From Thermoplasmata archaeon (GTDB lineage Archaea; Thermoplasmatota; Thermoplasmata; Lutacidiplasmatales; UBA184), in the NCBI GenBank assembly GCA_027365105.1, contig DAHXNZ010000005.1, positions 1 to 64,000 on the forward strand: 64,000 bases of DNA, written 5' to 3'. The notes beneath the pieces were generated by a model. It was given only the letters and a program-made list of their open reading frames with translations, ran no database searches and was not told the origin of the DNA. This document shows, piece after piece, positions 51,907 through 62,600 of the stretch (position 1 is the first letter of the stretch; each line of letters begins with the position of its first letter). The position numbers and the translations under genes were made by a program.

Positions 51907-53180
51907 GCCGCCCGGCCGGCCAGACCCTTGCCGAAAAGGTCCTGGCCCGTTCGGCCGGCGTCGAGCGGGTCGTTCCCGGGGAGATTGTCGAAGGGAAAGT
52001 CGACCTTGCGATGATGCACGAACAGGGGGCGCAGACGGTCGGTCCGTTCCATGAGATGGGGGCCGACCGGGTCTGGGATCCCGATCGGGTCGTGATCGCC
52101 ATCGACCATTGGGTTCCCGCCTCCACCGAAGGCGCCGCGGTCCTGCACCGGATCCTCCGGAAGTTCGCGGCCGAGACCCACCTTCCCCATTTCTACGATG
52201 TCGGGAACCACGGGATCTGCCACCAGATCCTGGCCGAGAACGGCTGGGTCGTTCCCGGCGACCTGGCCGTCGGGACCGATTCCCACACGAACATGCTCGG
52301 GGCGATGGGGGCGGTCGCGACCGGGATCGGGCCGACCGAAATGGCCGCCGTCCTGGCCTTGGGCCGGCTCTGGCTCAAGGTCCCTCCCACCATCCGGGTC
52401 CGGGTGACCGGAACGCTGGGGCGCGGGGTCACCGCCAAGGACATCGTCCTGAGGGCCCTGGGAGAGATCAAGACGACCGGGGCCACCTACAAGGCCATCG
52501 AGTTCTGTGGGCCGACCATCGAGCGGCTGACGATGCCCGAACGGTTTACCCTCTGCAACATGACCACCGAGATGGGGGCCAAGTGCGGCATGGTCTCCCC
52601 CGATGCGACGACCTTCGACTTCCTCCGCCCGATCGCAAAGCACCCCATGCACCCCTTGGTTCCGGATCCCGATGCGGCCTACGAGCGGACGGTCGAGATC
52701 AACGTCGACGGGATGGCCCCGATGGTGGCCTGTCCGTACTCTCCGGACAACGTACGCCCGTTACCGGAGGTTGCCCGCGAGCACATCAAGGTCGACCAAG
52801 TCTTCCTCGGCTCCTGCACGAACGCCCGGATCGAGGATATCCGGGAGGCGGCCGCCCTGCTGAAGGGCCACCACGTCGCTCCGGGGGTGCGGTTCATCGT
52901 CTCCCCGGCGTCGACCTCCATCTACCACCAATGTCTCACGGAGGGGCTCATCGAACTCTTCACGGACGCCGGGGCGGTCTTCACGAATTCGAGTTGCTCG
53001 GCATGCTTTGGGGGTAACATGGGGATCCTCGCCCCCGACGAGGTCTGTGCCTCGTCGTCCAACCGCAACTTCCCGGGGCGGATGGGTCCCAAGGAGGCCC
53101 GGATCTATCTGATGTCACCGGCGGCAACCGTCGCGGCGGCGATCCGCGGCGAGATCGCCGACCCCCGGGAGTTCCTGTAG
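51903..53180 (+). CDS. 3-isopropylmalate dehydratase / homoaconitase large subunit
   Basis: A 425-residue aconitase-family protein. TLAEKVLARSAG and DLAVGTDSHTNMLGAMGAVATGIGPTEMA precede the [4Fe-4S] ligands VFLGSCTNARIEDIREAA and SSCSACFGGNMGILAPDE. It isomerises the 2-hydroxy acid from the preceding enzyme. The ATG overlaps the previous stop (ATGA). Confidence 0.92.
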   Translation: MSRPAGQTLAEKVLARSAGVERVVPGEIVEGKVDLAMMHEQGAQTVGPFHEMGADRVWDPDRVVIAIDHWVPASTEGAAVLHRILRKFAAETHLPHFYDVGNHGICHQILAENGWVVPGDLAVGTDSHTNMLGAMGAVATGIGPTEMAAVLALGRLWLKVPPTIRVRVTGTLGRGVTAKDIVLRALGEIKTTGATYKAIEFCGPTIERLTMPERFTLCNMTTEMGAKCGMVSPDATTFDFLRPIAKHPMHPLVPDPDAAYERTVEINVDGMAPMVACPYSPDNVRPLPEVAREHIKVDQVFLGSCTNARIEDIREAAALLKGHHVAPGVRFIVSPASTSIYHQCLTEGLIELFTDAGAVFTNSSCSACFGGNMGILAPDEVCASSSNRNFPGRMGPKEARIYLMSPAATVAAAIRGEIADPREFL

Positions 53181-53189
53181 GAGGTCCCG

Positions 53190-53717
53190 ATGAAGACGCT
53201 CATCGAAGGCAAGGTGTGGGTCCTTGGTCGGGATGTCGATACCGACCAGATCATTTCGGGGAAGTATCTCACGATCATCGATCCCGAGGAGCTCAAAAAG
53301 CATGTTTTCGAGATTGCCCTGCCCGAGTTTGCCCGGGGGGCGCGTCGGGGCGACGTCGTCGTCGCCGACGAGAATTTCGGATCCGGCTCGAGCCGGGAGC
53401 ACGCTCCGCAGGCGCTGAGAGCGATTGGGGTCGGCGCGATCGTCGCCGACTCCTTTGCCCGGATCTTTTACCGAAATTCGATCAACCTGGGGATCCCCAC
53501 CATCGAGGCCCGCGGCGTCCGGGCAATGTTCGAGGCGGGGGATCCGATCCGGATCGACATGACCCAAGGCACCGTGACGAACGCCCGCTCCGGCGCCCGG
53601 CTGAACTTCCCTCCGCTCCCGCCCCACCTCCTCTCCCTCCTCGAGGCCGGCGGGCTCGTCGAGAAGGTCCGCTCGGAGCTCCAGGCCCGTCGGGCGTCGG
53701 CGGGAGGTCCCCCGTGA
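53190..53717 (+). CDS. 3-isopropylmalate dehydratase / homoaconitase small subunit
   Basis: A 175-residue swivel subunit. GRDVDTDQIISGKYLTIIDPEELKKHVFE contains the substrate-specificity loop; here it reads YLTI, which matches neither the YLRT of archaeal homoaconitase nor the YLVY-like loop of isopropylmalate isomerase that I know, so specificity stays open. ADENFGSGSSREHAPQALRAIGVGAIVADSFARIFYRNSINLGIP is conserved. A Shine-Dalgarno-like GGAGG lies in the 9-nt gap before the ATG. Confidence 0.92.
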   Translation: MKTLIEGKVWVLGRDVDTDQIISGKYLTIIDPEELKKHVFEIALPEFARGARRGDVVVADENFGSGSSREHAPQALRAIGVGAIVADSFARIFYRNSINLGIPTIEARGVRAMFEAGDPIRIDMTQGTVTNARSGARLNFPPLPPHLLSLLEAGGLVEKVRSELQARRASAGGPP

Positions 53718-54847
53718 GCCGCTCGACCTACGACATCGTGGTCCTCCCCGGGGATGGGACCGGCCCCGAGGTCGTCCGCGAGGGGGAAAAGATCCTGACC
53801 GCTTTGGCCGAAGGGGGACCCGCCCCCTGGAGGCTGAGGAGCTTCCCCGGAGGAGCCCAGTACTACCAGAAGACCGGGCGGGAGTGGGAACCCGAGGCCG
53901 AAGCCGCGACGCAGACCGCCGATGCGATCCTGCTCGGCGCGGTCGGCTGGCCGGGGATTTCGCTGCCGTCGGGCGACATCGCGGGCGCGGCGTTGGTGCT
54001 CGGCCTCCGCCAGCGGTTAGACCTCTACGCGAATGTCCGACCCTGCCGCCTGTACCCGGGGGTTCAGCACCGGATCAGCGGCACCTTCAAGCAGGTCTGG
54101 GAACCAAAATCGGTCGATATGGTCATCGTCCGGGAAAATACCGAGGATCTCTACGCCCCGTTCCACGGTCGGCTGCGCCGAGCCGAAGAGACCGAACTCG
54201 CCATCGACACCCGGGTCATCACTCGCAAGGGATCCGAACGGGTCATCCGGACCGCCTTCGAAATTGCGCAGCGTCGGGATCGGGGTGCGCCCGAGGACGG
54301 GGTCCGTCGGGTCACCTGCGTCGACAAATCGAACGTGATGGAAGGCTGCCGGTTCTTCCGGGAAACCTTCGACCGCGTGGCCGCCGAGTACTCGGGCATC
54401 GAGCGGGACTATGCTTACGTGGACGCCTTCACCCAGTGGATCGTCCGGAATCCCGAACATTTCAATGTGGTCGTGGCCACCAACATGATGGGGGACATCA
54501 TCACCGATCTGGCTTCGGTGCTCCAGGGCGGCATGGGACTTGCCGCCGGCGGCAACATTGGCGACGGCCACGGGATGTTCGAACCGGTCCACGGCAGCTC
54601 GCCCAAGTATGCGGGCCGAAACCAGGTCAACCCCTTTGCGACCTTCTTCGCGGTCGAGATGATGCTCCGCTGGCTCGGGGACCGGCACCAGGATGCCGGC
54701 CTGATCGGCCAGGCGGAACGCCTGGAGAAGGCCCTCGCCGGGAGCCTCGCCGATGGACGGGCCCGCAGCTACGATCAGGGCGGCCATGCGACGACCTCGG
54801 AGGTCGGGGACCGGGTCGCCGAAGCGATCCGGGGGGTCCGCTCGTGA
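53714..54847 (+). CDS. Isocitrate/isopropylmalate dehydrogenase family (beta-decarboxylating)
   Basis: A 377-residue enzyme that oxidises and decarboxylates the 3-hydroxy acid made by the isomerase. VLPGDGTGPEVVREGEKIL, LRQRLDLYANVRPCRLYPGV, IVRENTEDLYAPFHG, VDKSNVMEGCRFFRETF, VVATNMMGDIITDLASVLQGGMGLAAGGNIG and FEPVHGSSPKYAG are the family motifs. 3-Isopropylmalate, homoisocitrate and related substrates cannot be told apart by these. The GTG overlaps the LeuD-like stop as GTGA, and its own stop overlaps the next GTG. Confidence 0.9.
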   Translation: MSRSTYDIVVLPGDGTGPEVVREGEKILTALAEGGPAPWRLRSFPGGAQYYQKTGREWEPEAEAATQTADAILLGAVGWPGISLPSGDIAGAALVLGLRQRLDLYANVRPCRLYPGVQHRISGTFKQVWEPKSVDMVIVRENTEDLYAPFHGRLRRAEETELAIDTRVITRKGSERVIRTAFEIAQRRDRGAPEDGVRRVTCVDKSNVMEGCRFFRETFDRVAAEYSGIERDYAYVDAFTQWIVRNPEHFNVVVATNMMGDIITDLASVLQGGMGLAAGGNIGDGHGMFEPVHGSSPKYAGRNQVNPFATFFAVEMMLRWLGDRHQDAGLIGQAERLEKALAGSLADGRARSYDQGGHATTSEVGDRVAEAIRGVRS

Positions 54848-56028
54848 ACGGGCGGAGGGTAGCCCTGGTGGGCGGAGCGACCACGAAGTTCGGGATCCGG
54901 GCGGCGAGCTGGCCCGAACTCGTGCAGGAGGCCGGTGCGGCACTGTTTGCGGCGGTCCCGGGCTTGGATTCGGACCGGGTCGACTCCCTGTTCGTGGGGG
55001 CCGCCGAACCGGAACGGTTTGCGTTCCAGTCCCATGTGGCGCCCCTGGCGGCGGAGCAGATGGGGCTCAAGCCGTTCCGCATCCTCCAACGGACCGAACT
55101 TGCCTGCGCATCGGGCCAGTCGGCGATCCGGTCGGCCTACGCTGCGATCGCGTCGGGGCTCAGTGACGTGGCGGTCTGTGTGGGGGTCGAGAAGATGAAC
55201 CTTCCGTCCATGGCCGAGGCCAACACCTCGATGGCGTGCGTCATGGACCGGCCATGGGACGGGGCTCACGGCGCGACCGCGCCCCCGTTCTTTGCGATGG
55301 TGGCCCAGCGCCACATGCGCGAATATGGGACGACCGAGGAGATGATGGCGGCCGTCTCTGAGAAGAATCATCGCTTCGCCAACACCAATCCCACGGCCCA
55401 GTTCCACGAGAAGACGTTCTCCCGGGAGAAGTTGCTGCGGCTGCCGTGGGTCGCTCCCCCGCTCCGCCTCGGGGACTGTTCCTCCATGACCGATGGTGCG
55501 GCCGCGGTCGTGCTGGTCGCGGAGGAGCTCGCGCCCGAGTTCACCGACACGCCCGTCTGGATCCGGGGAACGGGCCAGTATTCCGACTTTCACAACCTGG
55601 CCCACGCCGGTTCACTCACCGAGTGGACCGGACTTCGGCGGGCCGCCCAGGAGGCGCTGCGGTCGGCCCGCCTGACGATCGACGATGTCGATTTTGCCGA
55701 GCTCCACGACTGTTTTACCATCTCGGAGATCATCGAGTACGAGGCGCTCGGGCTCTGCCCGGCGGGCCAGGGGGGGTCCTTTGTCCTGGACGGACAGGCC
55801 GACATCGGAGGGAAGCTCGTGGTGAACCCCCGGGGCGGGCTCCTGGGATGCGGGCACCCCTTGGGGGCCACCGGGATCGCCCAGGCGGTCGAGGTCGTCC
55901 AGCAGATGACCCACCGGGTGCCGGCCGCCCGCCAGGTCCCCCGGCCCGGGGTCGCACTGGTGCACAACCTTTCGGGCAGCGCCAATGTCCACTCGGTCAT
56001 GGTCTACAGCCGGGAGGCGGCCGCATGA
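54844..56028 (+). CDS. Thiolase (SCP2/acetyl-CoA acetyltransferase type), catalytically complete
   Basis: A 394-residue thiolase with nucleophilic C88 in ELACASGQSA, the NRH-like His in AELHDCFTISEII, and the GHP motif GCGHPLGATG (H338). It cleaves or forms a 3-oxoacyl-CoA. The GTG overlaps the dehydrogenase stop as GTGA, so it belongs to the chain-elongation operon, where a thiolase is unexpected. It is paired with DUF35 downstream (ATGA), the same arrangement as in the mevalonate complex. Confidence 0.9.
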   Translation: MNGRRVALVGGATTKFGIRAASWPELVQEAGAALFAAVPGLDSDRVDSLFVGAAEPERFAFQSHVAPLAAEQMGLKPFRILQRTELACASGQSAIRSAYAAIASGLSDVAVCVGVEKMNLPSMAEANTSMACVMDRPWDGAHGATAPPFFAMVAQRHMREYGTTEEMMAAVSEKNHRFANTNPTAQFHEKTFSREKLLRLPWVAPPLRLGDCSSMTDGAAAVVLVAEELAPEFTDTPVWIRGTGQYSDFHNLAHAGSLTEWTGLRRAAQEALRSARLTIDDVDFAELHDCFTISEIIEYEALGLCPAGQGGSFVLDGQADIGGKLVVNPRGGLLGCGHPLGATGIAQAVEVVQQMTHRVPAARQVPRPGVALVHNLSGSANVHSVMVYSREAAA

Positions 56029-56579
56029 GCGACGCCTCGCTCCCGGCCACCTCGGGGACGCGTCCGAAGCCGCCCGGTCGAGCCGATGGTCCTTCGGCAT
56101 CCCCCCCGTTCCTGCTCGACTTCTTCCCCTTGGAAGGGCCGGAGCAGACCCGGCTCGCCCCCTTCTACGCCGCGCTCGGCGAGGGCCGGTTCACCACGAC
56201 CCGGTGCCGAACGGACGGGTCGCTTCACTGGCCACCGAGAGTGGTCTGTCCGTCCTGCCATCGGGAGGATCTCGAGTGGGTCGAACTCCCCCGCGAGGCG
56301 ACCATCTACGCCTTCAGCACCGTCCTCGTCGGTGCGCCCCTCGGCATGGAGGCCGACCTCCCGTTCTGCGTGGGGCTGGTGGACCTGGACGGGGTTCCCC
56401 TACGCCTGTTCAGCCGGATCGCCGGACCCGTCTCCCCCGGACCCTCGATCGGTGATCGGGTCCGATTCGAGCCGTTCGATCTTCCGGATGGACGGCGGTT
56501 TTACCGGTTCCGCGTGGTGAACGAGCCGACCGGGGTCGGGAAAGCCGAGCCCCCCAGGGACCCCTCCGCTCATCGGTAG
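56025..56579 (+). CDS. DUF35 OB-fold acyl-CoA scaffold protein, second copy
   Basis: A 184-residue partner of the thiolase upstream. After a 35-residue Pro-rich N-terminus, LAPFYAALGEGRFTTTRC, then a zinc-ribbon region with CPSCH but only one cysteine (CRTDG) in the first knuckle, so zinc binding may be lost or altered. An OB-fold follows: EATIYAFSTVLVGAPLGMEADLPFCVGLVDLDGVPLRLFSRI. It likely bridges the thiolase to another CoA enzyme. It ends the operon 52 nt before aglB. Confidence 0.88.
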   Translation: MSDASLPATSGTRPKPPGRADGPSASPPFLLDFFPLEGPEQTRLAPFYAALGEGRFTTTRCRTDGSLHWPPRVVCPSCHREDLEWVELPREATIYAFSTVLVGAPLGMEADLPFCVGLVDLDGVPLRLFSRIAGPVSPGPSIGDRVRFEPFDLPDGRRFYRFRVVNEPTGVGKAEPPRDPSAHR

Positions 56580-56581
56580 GC

Positions 56582-56590
56582 TATTTATAC
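56582..56590 (+). promoter_or_regulatory. TATA box for aglB
   Basis: TATTTATAC immediately follows the DUF35 stop and lies about 45 nt before the aglB ATG, leaving a short leader with a TAGGAG ribosome binding site. Confidence 0.65.
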
Positions 56591-56631
56591 ACGTCCCAGG
56601 TCTCGCGGCCTTCCGGTAGGAGTGGCCCTCG

Positions 56632-59600
56632 ATGGATTCGTCGCAACGGGAGTGGTGGCACCGTCACGGGTGGACCATCGGCCTGCTGGTCACCGCCTTC
56701 GGCCTCGCCATGGCCATCCGGACCATCTTCAACGTCCCGGTCCTGGAGGAGTTCGGGAACCTCTACGTCTACGCGGGCGGCTCCGACTCCTACTACCACT
56801 CGCGGGTGATGACCTATATCATCCTCAACCACACCAACCTGATCCTCGACCCGCTCCTCAAGTATCCGTTTGGGGCAATCAACCCCCGGGAGCCGCTGTT
56901 CGACTGGATGAACGCGATCCTCGGTCTCGTTTTCGCCCCGTTCTTCGGGGGCAACGCGAACGTGGCGGGCGCCTTCTTCCTGAACATCCAGGGCCCTCTC
57001 TGGGCCGCCCTCTCCGTCTTTCCGGTCTACCTGATCGGGAAGGAGGTCTCCTCGCGCCGGATGGGTCTCATCGCCGCGATGATCTTCCCGTTCTTCCCGG
57101 CCAGCATCGACTCGTCGACCCTGGGCTACGGAAACTATCTCTCGTTCTATACCTTCGTGATCCTGATTACCGTCTACGCCTACATTCGGACCCTCAAGGC
57201 CACCGGCACGCGACGCTGGGTCGTGAGCTACCGGCAGCCACGGGAGATCGGGCGCGGGCTCAAGGCGTTCCTGCGGGAGGAACGGATGGCCGTCAAGTGG
57301 GCCGTGTTCACCGGGGTCTGCTTCGGTGCCCTCGCGCTCTCCTGGCAGGGCTACACCTACTTCGTCGCGGTCGTGGCCATCTTTCTGACGGTCGGGTTCA
57401 TCATCGAACGGATCCGCCACGTCGATATGTTCGGGACGTACGTGGTCACTCTCATCGTCGGGATCATCGGGTTCCCGATGGCCTTCCCCTACTACATCGT
57501 CCAGCACGAGTTCGCCGGCTGGTTCGACCTTCCGTTGCTCCTGTTCTTCGGAGCCCTGTTGCTGCTGCTCCCGTTCATGTTCATGCGGGACGTCCCATGG
57601 GTCTTTTCAGTCCCCGCCCTGATCGGGACCTACGTGGCCGGCGCGCTGGTCCTGGCCATCTTTCTGCCCAACTTCTTCATCAATATTGTCACGGGGCAGG
57701 GCTACTTCGTCAAGACCCTGATCTACTCCACGGTCGCCGAAGCCCAGGCGCCGTCGCTGGACCAGCTCGTGATCGGGTATGGCCTCGTCACATTCTACCT
57801 GGCCCTGGTCGGGGTCGCCCTCTACGCGTGGGGCTGGATCCGGGCGCGGTATTCCCGGATCGGCCTCGTCTTCCTCGTCTTCGGGGTCCTCTCGATCTAC
57901 CTCCCGATCTCGGCGTCCAAGTTCTTCCTCATCGGGGCCCCGGGGTTCGCCCTCCTGGCCGCCGAGACCCTTCGGCGGGCGATCGACTATGCCGGTTATC
58001 CCGAACTGCGCCGGACCGTGACCCACCTCTCGGATACCCGCAGCCAGTTTTCGGCGTTCCGGAAGGCGCTCAAGCCCCGCCACATCGCAATCCTGCTGAT
58101 TGTGGTCGGCCTGCTCCTGCCGAACATCTGGATCTCCATCGATGCGGGGATCCCGGGCAACACCAAGACCCAGCTTTCCGAGCAGGTCTACAACACCCTG
58201 CCCCCAGGACTCCAGCCGACCACCTCCTCCGCCTCCCAGAACATCTTCGGGGCGGCCGGCACCGAGCTCGACACGCCGAATCAGTATGACTCTGCCATGT
58301 ACAGTTGGCTGGGAACGCAGGATACCCAGTTACCGATCCAGGACCGACCGGCCTTCATCAGTTGGTGGGATTACGGGTTCCAAGAGATGGATCAGGGGCA
58401 GCACCCGGTCGTGGCCGACAACTTCCAGAACGGGATCGACCCGGGGGGGCAGTTCCTTCTGGCTCAAAACGAGTCGATCGCGATCGGAGTCCTGACGACG
58501 GCTCTCTTGTTTGCCGAAATGACGAAGACCGGCGGGCACACCCTGCCCGCCGCGCTGGCCGAAACGCTGCAGCGGGACGGGATTGATGTGGCCGAACTGA
58601 CCCACCTCCTGGCCGATACATCGGCCGACTTCCGGACCGTGGTCAACAACCCCGGAAAATACCTTCCGGTCAACCCCTCCACGATGACCCTGGACAATGC
58701 GATGTACTTTGCGGTCTCCTACTTCCTGGCCGACTCCCTCCCGCTCTCCGGGGTCGCCCAGGTCTACAACGACGTGCAGGCATTCACCGGCTGGACGATC
58801 CGGTACGCCATGACCGACATGCGTCTCTTTCCGTTTTCGGGGTCCGACACCGGGATCTTCTACGCCCCGGCCGATCTCGTCGGCCGGGTCGTCAACTCGG
58901 TCGGCGTCCCGACGACGTTCTTCAATGTGACGGTGCTCGGAACCGATGGCAACACCTACCCTCTTGGCCAGTTGCCCGCGAATGTCGGCGCGGTCCAGTA
59001 CAACATCAACTACTTCGCTCCATTCTACAAGTCGATGATCTATCGGACTTACATCGGCTACAACGGCACCGATGTGGGCCTCTCCGGCGGCATCCCCGGC
59101 CTGTCCGGAGCCGCCGCCAGCTATCCGATCGAACCGGGCTGGATGATGCAGCACTTCCAGGTCGTCTATCAGACCGCCTACTACTGCCCCTCCAAGACGG
59201 AGGCCCAGACCAACTCGAACTGCTTCACCGCGATGAACAAGCCCACGGCGGTGAGCTTGGCGAACAAGACCGGCGGGGTGACCGACCTGACTGCGAATTC
59301 GTACTTCAACGGCGGAGGAGCGATGCTCGAGTACTACCCCGGCCAGACGATCCTCGGTCGGGTTGTCCTCCCCGACGGTCAGCCGGTTCCCGGAGCCCGG
59401 GTGACCATTTTCGACAGCTGGGGGATCCCCCACATGACCGTCACCACCGGCCCGGACGGATCCTTCTCCCTCGTGGCCCCCCCGGGGAACGACACCCTCA
59501 ACATCACCACCGGGAGCTTTGACCCCTACACCCAGCAGGACTCCTTGAGCCTCAAGCGCGTCCCCCTCGACATTCCCGATGCCGTCGGCCTGAGCCTCAA

Positions 59601-62600
59601 CGCGCCTCCCCGGCCGCTGACCGTGACGCTCGGCGCCGGTCGGGTCCAGGGGTTCGTCTACTGGAACTCCGCCAACAACTCGACCTACATCCCCACCACC
59701 GATGCCGTGATCCCGGGCGCCCAGGTGGTCCTCTGGGGAGGAAACAATACGACCCGGCTCAGTCAGGTGACCGATGCCAGCGGATCGTTTGACTTCACGA
59801 GCGTGCCCCCCGGCAACTACAATCTGAACATCCTCTACGACGGCCAGAACTACACGGAGGCCACCCGGTTCGTCGGAAACGGGTCCACCGTCAATGCGAC
59901 GACCGGTCTTCAATCGGCCAGCATCCGGGGCACCGTGTTGCTGAACGGGGTGGCTCCGGGCATCGGTTCCACCGTCACCCTCGGCAACCGGTCGGGCGTC
60001 GTCGCCACGACCACGGCCGGCACCAATGGCGCCTACAGCTTCAGCAACCTCGGGCCGGGAAACTACACCGTCCGCGCCGTCTCGGCCACGGTCTCGGGGT
60101 TCCAGTCGGCCGGGGTCCCGATCGAGATCCAGACCCCCGGCCAGTCGATCTCTCAGAACCTGACGGAGGTGGAGTATCAGAGCGTTGCGCTGCAGGTCCT
60201 GGCGGCGGGAGCACCGGCGGCTCACACGGCGGTCCGGTTCACCCTCCTGCCCTCGTTCGCCAACGCCTCGGCGTCGGTTCTCAGCCTTCAGGAAGGAGCC
60301 GCCAACAACTCCACGACGCTGTTTACCGGGAGCAACGGGGTCGTTCATGCCAGCCTGCCCGTCGGGAACTATTCCGTCTACGCCCTGACCACGGTCCAGG
60401 GGGTGCCCTATTCGGGGTTCACGTCGATCTATCCCTCGGTTTCCGGGAGCCTGACCACCCTCTTCCCCCCGCTGACGCTCGCCCCATCGGTCACGGTCCA
60501 CGGCACCGTCGTCCTTTCGGGGCCGATCTCGAATACGACGCGCACTTTGGTCGAGTTCTACAGCGGCCAGGGCGGCGAGGTTTCGACCTGGGTCCCGCCG
60601 AACTCCACTTCCTTTTCGCTATCGGTCCCCGCCGGGCCGTACACGGTCGTCGCCTGGCAGGGTTCCTCGAATCCTACTTCGACCTTGTACGCCACGATGC
60701 TGGCCTACAACACCTCCTCCGGAGCGCCGTTGACGTTGGCTCCGGTACCCACCCTGCGCTTCTCGTTCACGGTCGGGCAGTCCGCCTCCAACTCGACGGT
60801 CGTCGTTCCCGCTCCGCGCGCCGCCATCACCATCTCAGCGGGAGCCGCCTCGGTGTTTACGCGGGCCACGACCGGGGGCCAGGTCACCGGATACATTCCG
60901 TCGGTCCTGCCCTCGGGCACGACCTACTGTGTGTCGGCGGCCTCCTTCGCCTTCAACGCGTCCCAGCGCTGCGGGTTGAGCCCCTCGGAGCTCTCGGAGC
61001 TCACGGACCTCCCGATGACGTTGACCCCGGTGCCCGTGTCCCTTTCGGTCGTCGGGCTCCCCTCGGGCACCCCGGTCCAGGTGAACCTCACCGCGGAGAG
61101 TTCCACGGCCGTCAGCCTCACCCTGACCGGGGGACCCACCTTCCAGTTCCTGGCGGCTCCGGGCGACTACGGCGTCGGAGCCCGGGCCCAGGTCGGACCG
61201 GTCACAGTGTATCTCCCCCCGGAGACCTACACGACCACCATCGCTCCCGGCGCCCAACAGGTGACTTTGACCCTCCTCGTCGTCCCTCAGATCAACACCA
61301 CCGGGCGTCTCATCCTGCCGGCGGGCCTTAGCCCGTCCAATGTCACGGTTGAGCTCTCCTCCCCGCTGGTCAACGTCACCGTCAACGGAACCCAGTTCCT
61401 CAACGGATTCTATGCGGGCACCGGCAACTATTCGGTCCTGGCGATCGGGCGGTTGAACGGCACTCCGTATTCGACCCTGGCCAACATCACCGTGGGGAGC
61501 AACGGTCGGATTTCCGGACCCCTCAACCTGACCGCCGGGGGAGCGTCGGTGAGCGGCTCGCTGACGACGCTGACGGGCGGACTGGTCAATGCCACCACGT
61601 CCATCCTGTTCACGGCACCGAGCGGCGTGAACGTCCGAGTCTCCGCCAGCAACGGCCAGTATTCCACCATCCTGCCGTCACCGGGCGTCTATCAGGCGAG
61701 GGTCAACGCCACCCTCCAGGTTCCGACGGCCAACGGTACCACCGCTGTGGTCTACTCGACGGCCCCGGGCTACCAGTGCACGGTTTCGAACAGTTCTGCC
61801 CAGTGCAATATCCCGCTCGTGAGTCGGGCGTTGCTGGTCCCGGTCAACCTGACCCTGACCACCCTCGGGGCTCCCGGACCTGTCGCGGGAACGGTACGCC
61901 TGATCAACCTCAACGACACCGCGTTGGCACCGATCGTGCTCACGACCTCGACGGGCCGGCTTTCGGTCCCTCTGGAGCCGGGGGTCTACTCCGTCTACGC
62001 CAACAGCTCGTCGGTCGGCCAGCCCCTCGCCCGCTTCCAGTACGAGTCGGTCTTCAGTTCCGGGGTTTCGAACATCAGCCTTTCCCTCCGGCCCGCCTGG
62101 GTCGATCTTATTCAGATCCACTCTCCGTCCAAGCTCGGGTCCAGCCTGACGGGCGCCCAACTCAAGGTCGAGGATTCGATGGGCCGGAGCGTAGTCTTTC
62201 CCCTGGTTTCCATGAACTCCTCGCTCGCGGTCGCCCTCCCTCCGGGGAGCTACACGATCTCGGCATCGGCGGTAGGGTCCCCCTACGGAGCCGCGGTCAA
62301 CGCGACCGCATCGGCCCAGGTTCAGATCGTTTCGGGGAACCAAGCCACCCTGCTGACCTTGAGTTATCGGTTTACCGACTCCGTGGTCGGCCAGATCGTG
62401 GGCCCGAGTTCCGTGACGCTCCCGTACTCGGGCGGGAACGCGTCCTTCGGCTACGCCTTCACCAGCCTGTCGAACCAGCCGCTTTCATTGACCCTGGTCG
62501 GAACTCCCTCCTACTGGGGATTCCACTTTTCGGCCGCCAACGTGACCCTCGGGGTAAGCGGCTCGGCACGGACGGTATCGGGGGAAGTGACGATCACGGT

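Noticed and set aside
58330-60501. 723-residue minus-strand frame opposite aglB
   Set aside because: Antisense shadow; repeated Gly/Arg/Val/Asp composition reflects the repeats on the coding strand.
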